Positions 7,887 through 16,340 of a stretch of 51,247 nucleotides of DNA are shown here, piece after piece. Source of the stretch: an uncultured Clostridia bacterium (GTDB lineage Bacteria; Bacillota; Clostridia; Christensenellales; Aristaeellaceae). Location of the stretch: contig CAMKJS010000015.1 in the NCBI GenBank assembly GCA_946413245.1, positions 1 to 51,247 on the forward strand. Direction: 5' to 3'. A program made the position numbers and the translations under genes. Under the pieces are notes generated by a model, which was not told the origin of the DNA, did not search any database, and worked only from the letters and a program-made list of their open reading frames with translations. Each line of letters starts with the position of its first letter. Position 1 is the first letter of the stretch.

Positions 7887-8774
7887 TTATCCCTGCTGTC
7901 CCGTGATTTCCGGGCCGCGCTCCTTTTCTTCGGCGCCCTGCAGCCGGTAGCCCTGCGGCGTCATGCCGTGCTGCTTTTTAAAGGCGTTGCAGAATACGCT
8001 CTCGCTCGAGAAACCTGTATTGAAACAGATTTCCTTCACCGTCAGCTCTGTATATTTCAGCAGATACCGGGCAGACGCCATCCGGCGGCTGACGATATAG
8101 TCATGGGGCGTGTATCCGGTTTCCTGCCTGAATACGCGGATGAAATAATAGCTGCTCAGGCCGAACAGACCGGCCAGCTGATCGACGGAGATTTCCTCGG
8201 AAAAATGTTCGTTGATATAGTTGATCGCCCGCTCGGCCGTCTCCGCGCTGTTGCGGTTTTTCCCGCTGTCGGGGCTGTACAGCATGAACTCCGTCATGAT
8301 GTCGTTGATATATTTGGAAAGCAGCGGCTCCCGGACAGGCTTGCTGTCGTAGAAAACCCGCAGAATGGCGTTCATTTTGCGAAGCACGGGAAAAGCGTCG
8401 TCCATCGAAAAAACGTTGCCGAGGCGGGCCACGGTCTGCTCGTAATAGCTCCGCGCGAGGACTCCGTCAAAATGCAGCCAGAGGCACTCGTAGCCCAGCA
8501 CGGTGGAATAACCGTGGGGCCGGTAGCAGTCGATCAGCGCGAAATGCTTTTCCCCGACCATGCGCGTTCTGCCTTCCAGCTCCAGCAGCATCGTCCCTTT
8601 CTGCACGTACATCAGCAGAAAGCTGTCAAAGGAACTGCGGGAAAGCCTGTATCCGGGATCGTAGGTAAAAACGCCGCACTGCAGCGGATACAGAAAGATT
8701 TTCTGGGCTGTTTTGCTCGGCGAATAGATAAAATAATCAGAAACGGGAGAAACCTTCTTCTCCATCGTCTTCAT
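7887..8774 (-). CDS. AraC family transcriptional regulator
   Basis: This 295-residue protein has an N-terminal cupin-like sensor domain (residues ~15-160, with FLLMYVQKGTMLLELEGR and DCYRPHGYS). A C-terminal double helix-turn-helix of the AraC/XylS type follows (INEHFSEEISVDQLAGLFGLSS and VKEICFNTGFSSESVFCNAF). Members of this layout sense a sugar and activate nearby catabolic genes. It sits between the LRR gene and the DUF4091/GH35/DUF5107 cluster, whose promoters share a box, so it is the likely local activator (inference). AAGGAGGGG lies about 9 bases before the ATG. Confidence 0.92.
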   Translation of the reverse strand: MKTMEKKVSPVSDYFIYSPSKTAQKIFLYPLQCGVFTYDPGYRLSRSSFDSFLLMYVQKGTMLLELEGRTRMVGEKHFALIDCYRPHGYSTVLGYECLWLHFDGVLARSYYEQTVARLGNVFSMDDAFPVLRKMNAILRVFYDSKPVREPLLSKYINDIMTEFMLYSPDSGKNRNSAETAERAINYINEHFSEEISVDQLAGLFGLSSYYFIRVFRQETGYTPHDYIVSRRMASARYLLKYTELTVKEICFNTGFSSESVFCNAFKKQHGMTPQGYRLQGAEEKERGPEITGQQG

Positions 8775-8810
8775 CCCGGCGCCCCTCCTTTTCGCAGCCG
8801 TGCGCCAAAC

Positions 8811-8846
8811 TATCCTGCATAGCGAATCCGGTTTCCGGATTCGTCG
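8811..8846. repeat. Dispersed ~36-nt repeat, copy A
   Basis: The segment starting TATCCTGCATAGCGAATCC is about 83% identical to copies at 37658-37693 and 40897-40928. In this copy CGAATCCGG (8823-8831) and CCGGATTCG (8835-8843) form a perfect 9-bp hairpin with a 3-base loop. It lies between the DUF4091 stop and the AraC start, so it could act as an intercistronic terminator or RNA element. Confidence 0.6.
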
Positions 8847-8861
8847 ATTCTCCAGGCTCCG

Positions 8862-10520
8862 TCAGCGCTCCCGGCCGGGTCTGTTCCAGGCAGCCGCGGC
8901 AGCCGCGTTGATCCGCTCCCGGGCAGCCGGCAACCAGGCGTCGTCCGTCGGGTACTCCGTGAACGTAATCGGCGCGATTCCCTGCTCCAGAACCCGCAGC
9001 GCATGCTCCCGGTCCGTCAGTTCCTCCAGCAGGGAGAGCGCCCGGTGATCCTGAAACGCTTCCCGCACGACGGCGATGCGGAGCGAATTCACGGGGCCGT
9101 CCGGCCCGGGGTAGACCAGGAAAGCGTCCCCCGCGGGAAAGCAGGCGTCGGCGTCCGTCGTTCTGTAAGGATCGACGCGCTTCACGGAGAGGCCGGAATA
9201 CCAGTGGTTGTAGCCCCAGTGCAGAAATCCTCTGATCTGATTCCGGTACAGCTGCATACCCAGAATCCGGCTGCGGGCGGAAGGCATGCAGAAAAAGCGG
9301 TTGGCCAGATGCTGCCTGTACTGCGCGCAGCAGTAATAGGCCCACAGGTTTTCCACGTGATCGTCCAGGAAAGCCCGGATCTCATTCGTGGCGGTTACGG
9401 GAGCCGTCAGGGAGGAAGCCCTGAACAGCTTCAGGGAGGACATGGCGTCCATCATGGGGCAGTCCCCGATCAGCGGGCGCACGAAGCGGCTCAGCCGGGT
9501 ATACCGTTCCATGCTGTCCTCGCCCGGCTCGTCGGAGATGTGGAAATAAATCCGCTCCCGGGGCACCTGTTTTTCCATAAACCGGATCAGGGCAGGCAGG
9601 AACTGACGCAGGAATTCCAGATATTCATCGCTGTCTGACGCCGTTTCCCAGCCGAAGGCCTTCTTTTCCTGCCCGTTCTCCCGCGCGACGATTTTCGGCG
9701 CGCATCCGGCGCCCCACTGCGTAAACAGGTGCGGCATCTCGAAGTATTCAATCCCGTGCCGCCGGCAGATCTCCAGCCACCTTCCGACGTTTTCGAAGGA
9801 AAAGCCGTACCGGTCTCCCTCTTTTTCGATCCGGACCAGCTGGATGGTGGGCCGCTCCGCGCCGACCCCCGTATCGGTGGGCGGCGTAAACAGAGGCGTC
9901 AGCATCATATTCATACCGTGCCGGGCCGCGTTGGCAATGTATTTCTCCATCATCGCCCACCAGGCCTCGGTCATGGGCGTCAGACCGTACCAGGTCGTGA
10001 TACAGTCGGCGGCGAACCATTCGGTATGCAGGATTTTCTGCGCGGGCAGCACCGGAGGAAGGACCTCCAGCTGAAAGGCCGCTTCCCCCTCCCATTCCAC
10101 GCTGCCAACCGTGACGCTGATCCGGTACGTTCCCGGCTCCAGGTCTTCCGGAACGCCGACCGAGCAGAAAACGGACCTCCACTGGCGGGGATACGCGTAA
10201 AGCTCGCTTTCCCCGTTCAGGGGATACAGCGGATCGGGATACAGCCCGGGGGCGGTCCGCAGAACGTAATCGTCCCCGTCCCCGTACCCGGTCAGCTCCG
10301 CCGGAACCAGGCCGACCGAAAAGAGCTTCACATACGGCGTCAAAGCGCCGGCTTCCGCTTGTATATGCAGGCCTTTCACCAATGCCGGCGCGGAATACGC
10401 CGCCTGAAAGGAGAACGTTTCTCCCCGAAGGCAGGACGCGCGCGCGCAGGCCGCTCCGGGGTCGGCGTCCGGGAATACCTTGGCCAGCGAGCTGACCGTT
10501 TTCATCTCCAGCCGGTTCAT
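8862..10520 (-). CDS. DUF4091 / GH123-like glycoside hydrolase
   Basis: The ~552-residue protein has the DUF4091 layout related to GH123 N-acetyl-beta-galactosaminidases: an N-terminal beta-sandwich (VKLFSVGLVPAELTGYGDGDDYV) and a TIM-barrel. The barrel contains ERIYFHISDEPGEDSMERY, where the Asp-Glu pair matches the expected catalytic site. The C-terminal block FLHWGYNHWYSGLSVKRVDP is typical. No signal peptide is present, so it is probably cytoplasmic. The ATG at 10520 is chosen because AAGGAGG lies just upstream. The longer frame to 10745 crosses the divergent promoter region. It is divergent from the GH35 gene. Substrate is not provable from sequence. Confidence 0.85.
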   Translation of the reverse strand: MNRLEMKTVSSLAKVFPDADPGAACARASCLRGETFSFQAAYSAPALVKGLHIQAEAGALTPYVKLFSVGLVPAELTGYGDGDDYVLRTAPGLYPDPLYPLNGESELYAYPRQWRSVFCSVGVPEDLEPGTYRISVTVGSVEWEGEAAFQLEVLPPVLPAQKILHTEWFAADCITTWYGLTPMTEAWWAMMEKYIANAARHGMNMMLTPLFTPPTDTGVGAERPTIQLVRIEKEGDRYGFSFENVGRWLEICRRHGIEYFEMPHLFTQWGAGCAPKIVARENGQEKKAFGWETASDSDEYLEFLRQFLPALIRFMEKQVPRERIYFHISDEPGEDSMERYTRLSRFVRPLIGDCPMMDAMSSLKLFRASSLTAPVTATNEIRAFLDDHVENLWAYYCCAQYRQHLANRFFCMPSARSRILGMQLYRNQIRGFLHWGYNHWYSGLSVKRVDPYRTTDADACFPAGDAFLVYPGPDGPVNSLRIAVVREAFQDHRALSLLEELTDREHALRVLEQGIAPITFTEYPTDDAWLPAARERINAAAAAAWNRPGRER

Positions 10521-10563
10521 GCCGGGGCCTCCTTTTATCCGGTTTATGATACGCTTCGGTTCG

Positions 10564-10591
10564 ATTATAGCAGATCCTGCTCTCCGCGCAA
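10564..10591 (-). promoter_or_regulatory. Promoter of the DUF4091 gene
   Basis: On the minus strand TTGCGC (10591-10586) and TATAAT (10569-10564) are spaced by 16 bases. Bases between and around the boxes (CAGAT, TGCT, TCCGCGCAAT on the plus strand) match the LRR promoter at 7858-7886, suggesting co-regulation. Confidence 0.6.
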
Positions 10592-10644
10592 TCCTCCGGA
10601 AGAAAAAAGCGCAGTTTTTCTCAATCAAACGACAGAAAATCACA

Positions 10645-10673
10645 GTGCAAATAGGCTGAAAATCGTGTATGAT
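10645..10673 (+). promoter_or_regulatory. Promoter of the GH35 operon
   Basis: GTGCAA (10645-10650) and TATGAT (10668-10673) have a 17-base spacer, upstream of the GH35 gene. The same TGCAA-N17-TATGAT form occurs before the sugar-binding protein gene at 21807-21835. Confidence 0.5.
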
Positions 10674-10743
10674 GGCAGCAAGGAAGAAAAATGGATGAGC
10701 GGCGATTATCACAGCAGCGGTCATTGCGGAAAGGAAACCGGAC

Positions 10744-12972
10744 ATGGAATACAGGATCGATCTGAAAGCGTATCAGGCCTCCCCCCTTCATTCCCTCGGA
10801 GACGATTTCACCGGTTCCTCCCCGCAGGGCGACATCCTGTCGTTCAACAATTTCTTTATGGAAAAGAACGGCAAGCCGTTTTTCGCGGTTTCCGGGGAAT
10901 TCCATTACAGCCGCATGGACGACAGGCGCTGGGAAGACGAGCTGATCAAAATGCGCATGGGCGGGGTGAACGTCGTCGCCACCTATCTTTTCTGGAATCA
11001 CCATGAGGAAGAAGAGGGCGTGTTCGACTTCACCGGGCGGCGGAACCTGCGGAAGTTCGTGGAGCTGTGCGGGAAGCACGGGCTGTACGTGATCCTGCGG
11101 GTGGGGCCCTTCGACCACGGCGAGGTACGCAACGGCGGCCTGCCGGACTGGCTGTACGGCAAGCCCTTTGAGGTGCGCCATACCAACGAGGGCTTCATGC
11201 GGCACGTGAAGCGGCTGTATACCGAAATCGGCAGGCAGGTAAAAGGCCTGTTCTTCCGGGACGGCGGCCCCGTCGTCGGCGTGCAGCTGGATAACGAATA
11301 CATGCATTCCTCCGCCGCCTGGGAGATCACCACCGGCATTTCCAACGAATGGATCTTCAGCGGCGACGAGGGGGAAACCTATCTCCTGGCACTCCGGGAG
11401 ACGGCGCTGGAATCCGGCCTGACGCCCGCCTTCTTCACGGGCACGGCCTGGGGCGGCGCGGCGTATTCTCCCCGGATCCTGCCTCTCTGGGGCGGATACG
11501 CCTACCGGCCCTGGATTTTCTATTCCCACCGGGGCGAGCATCCCGCCACCGAAGAGTATATCTATGAGGATTATCATCGGAACGGCGCGTTTTGGGCGGA
11601 CGATTTCGCGCCGCCGTACGCCCCGGAGGACCGGCCCTACGCCTGCTGCGAGATGGGCGGCGGCATGACCTGCTGCTATTACTACCGTTTCGTGTATCCC
11701 TATAAGAGCGTGGACGCCCTGGCGAACATCAAACTGGGCTCCGGCTGCAATTTCATCGGCTACTACATGTTCCAGGGCGGCACCAATCCCCTCGGAAAAA
11801 ACGGAACCTATCTGAATGAGGCGCAGGTGCCCAAGCGTTCCTACGACTACCAGGCTGCCCTGGGCGAGTTCGGCCAGATCCGGGAGTCCTACAGCCGGCT
11901 GAAGGCCATCCATTCTTTCACCCGATCCTTCGGGGAGAGGCTCGCTCCCATGGAAACCGTGCTGCCGGAAGGCGCAAGCCGGATCAGCCCGGAGGATACG
12001 GACACCCTGCGTTTCGCCGTGCGCACGGACGGGCGGAGCGGTTTCCTGTTCCTCAACAATTTCCAGGACCACCGCGTGATGCCCGCCAGAAAAAACGAAA
12101 CAGTCCGGATCGAAACCCCTGGGGAGGAATTCACGTTTGGGATCAGTCTGGCCGGGGACGAAAACGCCATTCTGCCCTTCAACTTCGGGATGGACGGAAT
12201 CCTCCTGAAACAGGCCTGCGCGCAGCCGGTGCTGCGCACGGAAATCGGCGGCCGTCCCACCTACGTTTTCCTGATTCCGGACGGGATGGACGGAACCTTC
12301 CGCTTTGAGGACGGCGCGGAAGTACGGGGCAGCCGTGATTTCTTCACCGTGAAAAAAGGCGCCGCCGAAGCGGACGTACTGGTGCTCTCCCGGGAGGATG
12401 CCAATCAGCTGTTTCTGCTGCGGGACGGCAGCCTGATCCTGAGCGGCGCCGCGCTGCTGGAGGACGAAACCGGCGCCCTGCGCCTGGAAACGACGGAAGC
12501 GCGAAACACGCTTCGCTGTTATCCCGCCGGCCGGCTGGAAAACTCCGGGGCATCCCGCCTGGAAAACCGGGGCGTCTGGGGCATTTACCGGGCTGATACC
12601 CCGGAGCGTGAAATCCCCGTGGAAATCACACACCCCGCGCCGCGCCGCTGGACGGTGAAGGTACCTGAAAACGCGCTGGAAGGCCTCAAAGACGCCCGGC
12701 TGCGGATCGACTACCGGGGCGACATCGGCACCCTGTGGCTGGACAATGAAATGATCAGCGACAACTTCTGCAACACGGACGTCTGGGAAGTCGGCCTGCT
12801 GGAGCAGAAGGACAGGCTGAACCGGGCCATGGTGCTGAACGTCGCGCCGATCCGGGAAGGAGCCGTCGTGAACGTGGAATCCGCCATGGCCGCCCGGAAC
12901 GAGGAGGTCAGAGCCATGATCGCAGAGCTGAGGGAAATCCGGGTACAGCCCGTATATGAGATCGCGCTGTAG
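10744..12972 (+). CDS. Beta-galactosidase, glycoside hydrolase family 35
   Basis: This 742-residue GH35 enzyme should release terminal beta-galactose by a retaining mechanism. The N-terminal TIM barrel contains FFAVSGEFHYSRM and GVNVVATYLFWNHHE. In GVQLDNEYM the Glu at about 185 fits the acid/base. In CCEMGGG the Glu at about 303 fits the nucleophile. Beta-sandwich domains follow, with VFLIPDGMDGTFRF and LWLDNEMISDNF. There is no signal peptide, so it acts inside the cell on imported oligosaccharides. It is followed after 53 bases by the DUF5107-TPR gene and is divergent from DUF4091. Confidence 0.9.
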   Translation: MEYRIDLKAYQASPLHSLGDDFTGSSPQGDILSFNNFFMEKNGKPFFAVSGEFHYSRMDDRRWEDELIKMRMGGVNVVATYLFWNHHEEEEGVFDFTGRRNLRKFVELCGKHGLYVILRVGPFDHGEVRNGGLPDWLYGKPFEVRHTNEGFMRHVKRLYTEIGRQVKGLFFRDGGPVVGVQLDNEYMHSSAAWEITTGISNEWIFSGDEGETYLLALRETALESGLTPAFFTGTAWGGAAYSPRILPLWGGYAYRPWIFYSHRGEHPATEEYIYEDYHRNGAFWADDFAPPYAPEDRPYACCEMGGGMTCCYYYRFVYPYKSVDALANIKLGSGCNFIGYYMFQGGTNPLGKNGTYLNEAQVPKRSYDYQAALGEFGQIRESYSRLKAIHSFTRSFGERLAPMETVLPEGASRISPEDTDTLRFAVRTDGRSGFLFLNNFQDHRVMPARKNETVRIETPGEEFTFGISLAGDENAILPFNFGMDGILLKQACAQPVLRTEIGGRPTYVFLIPDGMDGTFRFEDGAEVRGSRDFFTVKKGAAEADVLVLSREDANQLFLLRDGSLILSGAALLEDETGALRLETTEARNTLRCYPAGRLENSGASRLENRGVWGIYRADTPEREIPVEITHPAPRRWTVKVPENALEGLKDARLRIDYRGDIGTLWLDNEMISDNFCNTDVWEVGLLEQKDRLNRAMVLNVAPIREGAVVNVESAMAARNEEVRAMIAELREIRVQPVYEIAL

Positions 12973-13025
12973 CGGAACGCCCGGATTAGCCGCTGCGAAA
13001 TCAAATCACGCAAGGAGAAATCGCC

Positions 13026-16000
13026 ATGAGTAAGGTGCAGGTTTACGAGCAGATCGTCACGATTCCCACGTACAGGGCCGCCGCGCCGGAAAAAAGCCCG
13101 CTGTTCATCGAGAAGCGCGCTTACCAGGGCTCCACGGGCAAGGTATATCCCCTGCCGGTGACGGAAAAAGTCAGCGACGTCAGGGAAGACGTGCAATACA
13201 AAGCCGTGATTCTGGAAAACGATTACCTGTACGTCATGATCCTGCCGGAGCTGGGCGGCCGGATCCAGCGGGCGTACGACAAAACCAACGGCTATGACTT
13301 CGTGTATTACAACCGCGTGATCAAGCCCGCCCTGGTGGGGCTGGCCGGTCCGTGGATCAGCGGCGGCATCGAGTTCAACTGGCCGCAGCATCACCGGCCG
13401 TCCACCTTCATGCCGGTGGATTACACCCTCACCGAAAACGCCGACGGCTCCGCCGCGGTCATCCTCAGCGAAGCAGACCGCATCAACGGCACGAAGGGCA
13501 GCGCCTCCGTCACGCTCCATCCGGGCAAGGCCTATATCGAGATCCGGGGCAGGCTCTTCAATCCGACGGATTATCCCCAGACCTTCCTGTGGTGGGCAAA
13601 CCCCGCCGTCAGCGTGAACGACGACACCTTCTCCGTGTTTCCCCCGGACGTCAACGCGGTCATGGACCACGGCAAGCGGGCCGTGTCCACCTTCCCCATC
13701 GCGACCGGCGAATACTACAAGGCAGATTATTCCGCGGGGGTGGATATCTCCCGGTATAAAAACATCAAAGTCCCCACCTCCTACATGGCCGCACGGTCCG
13801 ATTTCGATTTCGTGGGCAACTTCGACGAGGGCCGGGACGCGGGTCTGCTGCACGTGGCCGATCACCATATCAGCCCCGGCAAAAAACAGTGGACCTGGGG
13901 CTGCGGGAACTTCGGCCGGATGTGGGACAAAAACCTGACGGACGAGGACGGCCCCTACATCGAGCTCATGACCGGCGTATACTGCGACAATCAGCCGGAT
14001 TTCGCCTGGCTCAAACCCCAGGAGGAAAAGGATTTCGTCCAGTATTTCATGCCCTACAAAACCGTGGGCCGGGTCAGCAACGCCACGAAGGACGCGGTGC
14101 TGGGCGTCGACTTTCTGGATGAAAACGGCCGGACCGTCAACCCCGATCCCTTCGCCTTCGGGGAAGCCGCCGGCGAAGCGCTCCGGCGGAAGGCCGCGAA
14201 ATCCAGAATCAAGGTATACGCCACCGGCGAATACAAAAACGCTTCCGTCGTGATCCGCGCCGGCGGAAAGGAAGTATACCGCCGGCAGACGGACCTGTCT
14301 CCCCTGGCCGCGTTCACGGATACCCTCGAGCCCCTGAGCGGGTACAGCGTTTCGGTCTGTGACGAAGCCGGGAAGATCCTCTGCGAGTACACGGAATACG
14401 TGAAGGAAAACCGGCCCATTCCCGAACCCGCTGAAGCCCTGAAGCAGCCGGAGGAGATTCAGTCGCTGGAAGAGCTGTTCCTGGCCGGGCAGCATCTGGA
14501 GCAGTACCGCCACGCCACCTTTCTGCCCTCCGACTATTATCTGGAAGGCCTGCGCCGCGACCCCACCGACATCCGGCTGAACAACGCCTATGGCCTCTAC
14601 CTGCTCCGGAACGCCCGGATCGCGGACAGCGTACCGTATTTTGAAGCCGCCGTCCGGAAGCAGACCTGGCGCAACCCGAACCCCTATGCCGGGGAAGCGT
14701 ATTTCAACCTGGGCCTGGCGCTGGAACTGCTGGGCGAGACGGACAAAGCCTTCGACGCCTTCTTCAAGGCCGTCTGGAGCGCCGAAACAGCAGGCCCGGC
14801 GTATCACCACCTGGCCTGCATCTGCCTGAAGCAGGGCGATCCGGCGCAGGCCCTGCGCTTCGCGGACGAAAGCCTGATCCGCGGCTGGCACAATATGAAA
14901 ACCCGGAGTCTGAAGGCCGCCATCCTGGACCGGCTGGACGGCAGGGCGGAAGAAAAAGACGCCTTCCTGAAAGAAAGCCTGGCCATCGATCCCCTGTATT
15001 TCGGGCTCGTATACCGCCGGAAGGATAAGGACGCCTATCATCGGGCCATGGGCGGCCGTATCGAAAACTACCTGAACCTGGCCTATGAATTCATTGGCTT
15101 CGGATGTTATGAAGACGCCGCGGACGTGCTGGAGCACTGCCCCGCCGACAGCCCCATGCGCCGGTACGCCCAGGGCTTCGCGGAAAGCAGGCTGGGCCTG
15201 TCCTCCGCGCTGCTTTCCTGCCTGTCCGGAGAAAACGCCGATCCCGACTACTGCTTCCCCAGCCGGGTCGTCGAGAGCCTGATCCTGGAGAACGCCGTCG
15301 CCGTGCTGGAAGAAAACGGAAGAACGGCTCCCATGGCCCATTATTATCTGGGCGAACTGCTGTACGACAAAAAACAGTACGACCGGGCCGTGTTCCACTG
15401 GCAGGCCGCAGCGGAAGCCATGCCCGGCCTGGCCCTGGCTCACCGCAACCTGTCCATCGCGTACTTCAACCACGGAGACAAATCCCTGGCTGCCCCGGAA
15501 ATCGCCGAGGCCGTCAGGCTGGAGCCGGACAGCAGCCGCTTCCTGCTGGAGCAGGATCAGCTCCTGAAGCGCCTGGATCGGCCGGTATCGGAACGGCTGG
15601 CCATCCTGGAAGCCCGGCGGGAGATTCTTCCAGACCGCTACGCCCTCATGCTGGCCTATATTTCCCTGCTGAACGCGGACGGGCAGCATGAAAAGGCCCT
15701 GGACCTGCTGAGCGGCTATACCTTCCACGTGTGGGAAGGCGGCGAAGGCAAGGTGGCGGACGAGTACAAAACCGCCCTGTTCGCCCTGGCTGAAAAGGCG
15801 CTGGCCGAAAACAGGCCGGAGGACGCCGCCGCCTTCGCGGAGCGTACCCTGTCTTACCCTGTGAACCTGGGCGAAGGCAAGCTGGAAAACGTACCGGACA
15901 ACCAGGCCTGGTATCTCATGGGCCGCGCGTACCGGATGCTGGGCGACGGGGCGAAAGCCGCCGACTGCTTCACCCGGGCGACAGCCGGCTCTCAGGTGCC

Positions 16001-16289
16001 CGAGCCCGTGCGGTACTATAACGATCAGCCTTCCGACTATATTTTCTATCAGGGCCTGGCCTTCCACGCCCTGGGCGACGACGAAAAGGCGAAAAAGTCC
16101 TTCCATCAGCTCATCATCTTCGGCGAGCGCCACATCTTCGACAAAGTGGGGTATGATTTCTTCGCCGTGTCCATGCCGGAGCTGGAAGTCTATCAGGACG
16201 ACATCCAGAAACGCAGCGACGATTACTGCCGCCGCATGACAGCCCTCGGCCACAGGGGCCTGCGGGAAATCGAAGCCGGCCGGAACTAA
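13026..16289 (+). CDS. DUF5107 and tetratricopeptide repeat protein
   Basis: This 1087-residue protein starts with a DUF5107 beta-sandwich resembling aldose-1-epimerase or galactose-mutarotase folds (ILPELGGRIQRAYDKTNGYDFVYYN, then GIEFNWPQHHRPS; residues ~1-400). A linker leads to TPR-type helical repeats from about residue 480 to the end (AYFNLGLALELLGETDKAFD, AHYYLGELLYDKKQYDRAVF). No signal peptide is seen. Proteins of this layout sit in carbohydrate loci and are thought to bind or process sugars, but no reaction is established to my knowledge. AAGGAGAAA precedes the ATG. It forms an operon with the GH35 gene. Confidence 0.88.
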   Translation: MSKVQVYEQIVTIPTYRAAAPEKSPLFIEKRAYQGSTGKVYPLPVTEKVSDVREDVQYKAVILENDYLYVMILPELGGRIQRAYDKTNGYDFVYYNRVIKPALVGLAGPWISGGIEFNWPQHHRPSTFMPVDYTLTENADGSAAVILSEADRINGTKGSASVTLHPGKAYIEIRGRLFNPTDYPQTFLWWANPAVSVNDDTFSVFPPDVNAVMDHGKRAVSTFPIATGEYYKADYSAGVDISRYKNIKVPTSYMAARSDFDFVGNFDEGRDAGLLHVADHHISPGKKQWTWGCGNFGRMWDKNLTDEDGPYIELMTGVYCDNQPDFAWLKPQEEKDFVQYFMPYKTVGRVSNATKDAVLGVDFLDENGRTVNPDPFAFGEAAGEALRRKAAKSRIKVYATGEYKNASVVIRAGGKEVYRRQTDLSPLAAFTDTLEPLSGYSVSVCDEAGKILCEYTEYVKENRPIPEPAEALKQPEEIQSLEELFLAGQHLEQYRHATFLPSDYYLEGLRRDPTDIRLNNAYGLYLLRNARIADSVPYFEAAVRKQTWRNPNPYAGEAYFNLGLALELLGETDKAFDAFFKAVWSAETAGPAYHHLACICLKQGDPAQALRFADESLIRGWHNMKTRSLKAAILDRLDGRAEEKDAFLKESLAIDPLYFGLVYRRKDKDAYHRAMGGRIENYLNLAYEFIGFGCYEDAADVLEHCPADSPMRRYAQGFAESRLGLSSALLSCLSGENADPDYCFPSRVVESLILENAVAVLEENGRTAPMAHYYLGELLYDKKQYDRAVFHWQAAAEAMPGLALAHRNLSIAYFNHGDKSLAAPEIAEAVRLEPDSSRFLLEQDQLLKRLDRPVSERLAILEARREILPDRYALMLAYISLLNADGQHEKALDLLSGYTFHVWEGGEGKVADEYKTALFALAEKALAENRPEDAAAFAERTLSYPVNLGEGKLENVPDNQAWYLMGRAYRMLGDGAKAADCFTRATAGSQVPEPVRYYNDQPSDYIFYQGLAFHALGDDEKAKKSFHQLIIFGERHIFDKVGYDFFAVSMPELEVYQDDIQKRSDDYCRRMTALGHRGLREIEAGRN

Positions 16290-16291
16290 AA

Positions 16292-16332
16292 GAATCGGGC
16301 AGAAAGCACGCTCCGTGCCTTCTGCCCGATTC
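16292..16332. terminator. Bidirectional terminator hairpin
   Basis: An 18-nt arm (16292-16309, starting GAATCGGGCAGAA) pairs with 16315-16332 with one mismatch and a 5-base loop. It lies between convergent genes. On the minus strand the stem is followed by CTTTTA, giving a short U-tract. Confidence 0.7.
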
Positions 16333-16340
16333 CGTATCCG

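Noticed and set aside
10521..10745. N-terminal extension of the DUF4091 protein with hydrophobic residues resembling a signal peptide
   Set aside because: The region holds both divergent promoters, and AAGGAGG is placed for the internal ATG at 10520, so the extension is not translated.
10621..12633. A 670-codon minus-strand frame opposite the GH35 gene
   Set aside because: It has no ribosome binding site or recognisable domain, and the plus strand encodes a clear GH35 enzyme.
12711..16253. A 1180-codon open frame on the minus strand
   Set aside because: It lies wholly opposite the DUF5107-TPR and GH35 genes, is low-complexity in composition and lacks any family motif. Long antisense frames are expected in G+C-rich coding DNA with this codon use. 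The same applies to minus-strand frames at 25246-27417, 27254-29398, 44985-46973, 46982-49225 and 49381-50865.
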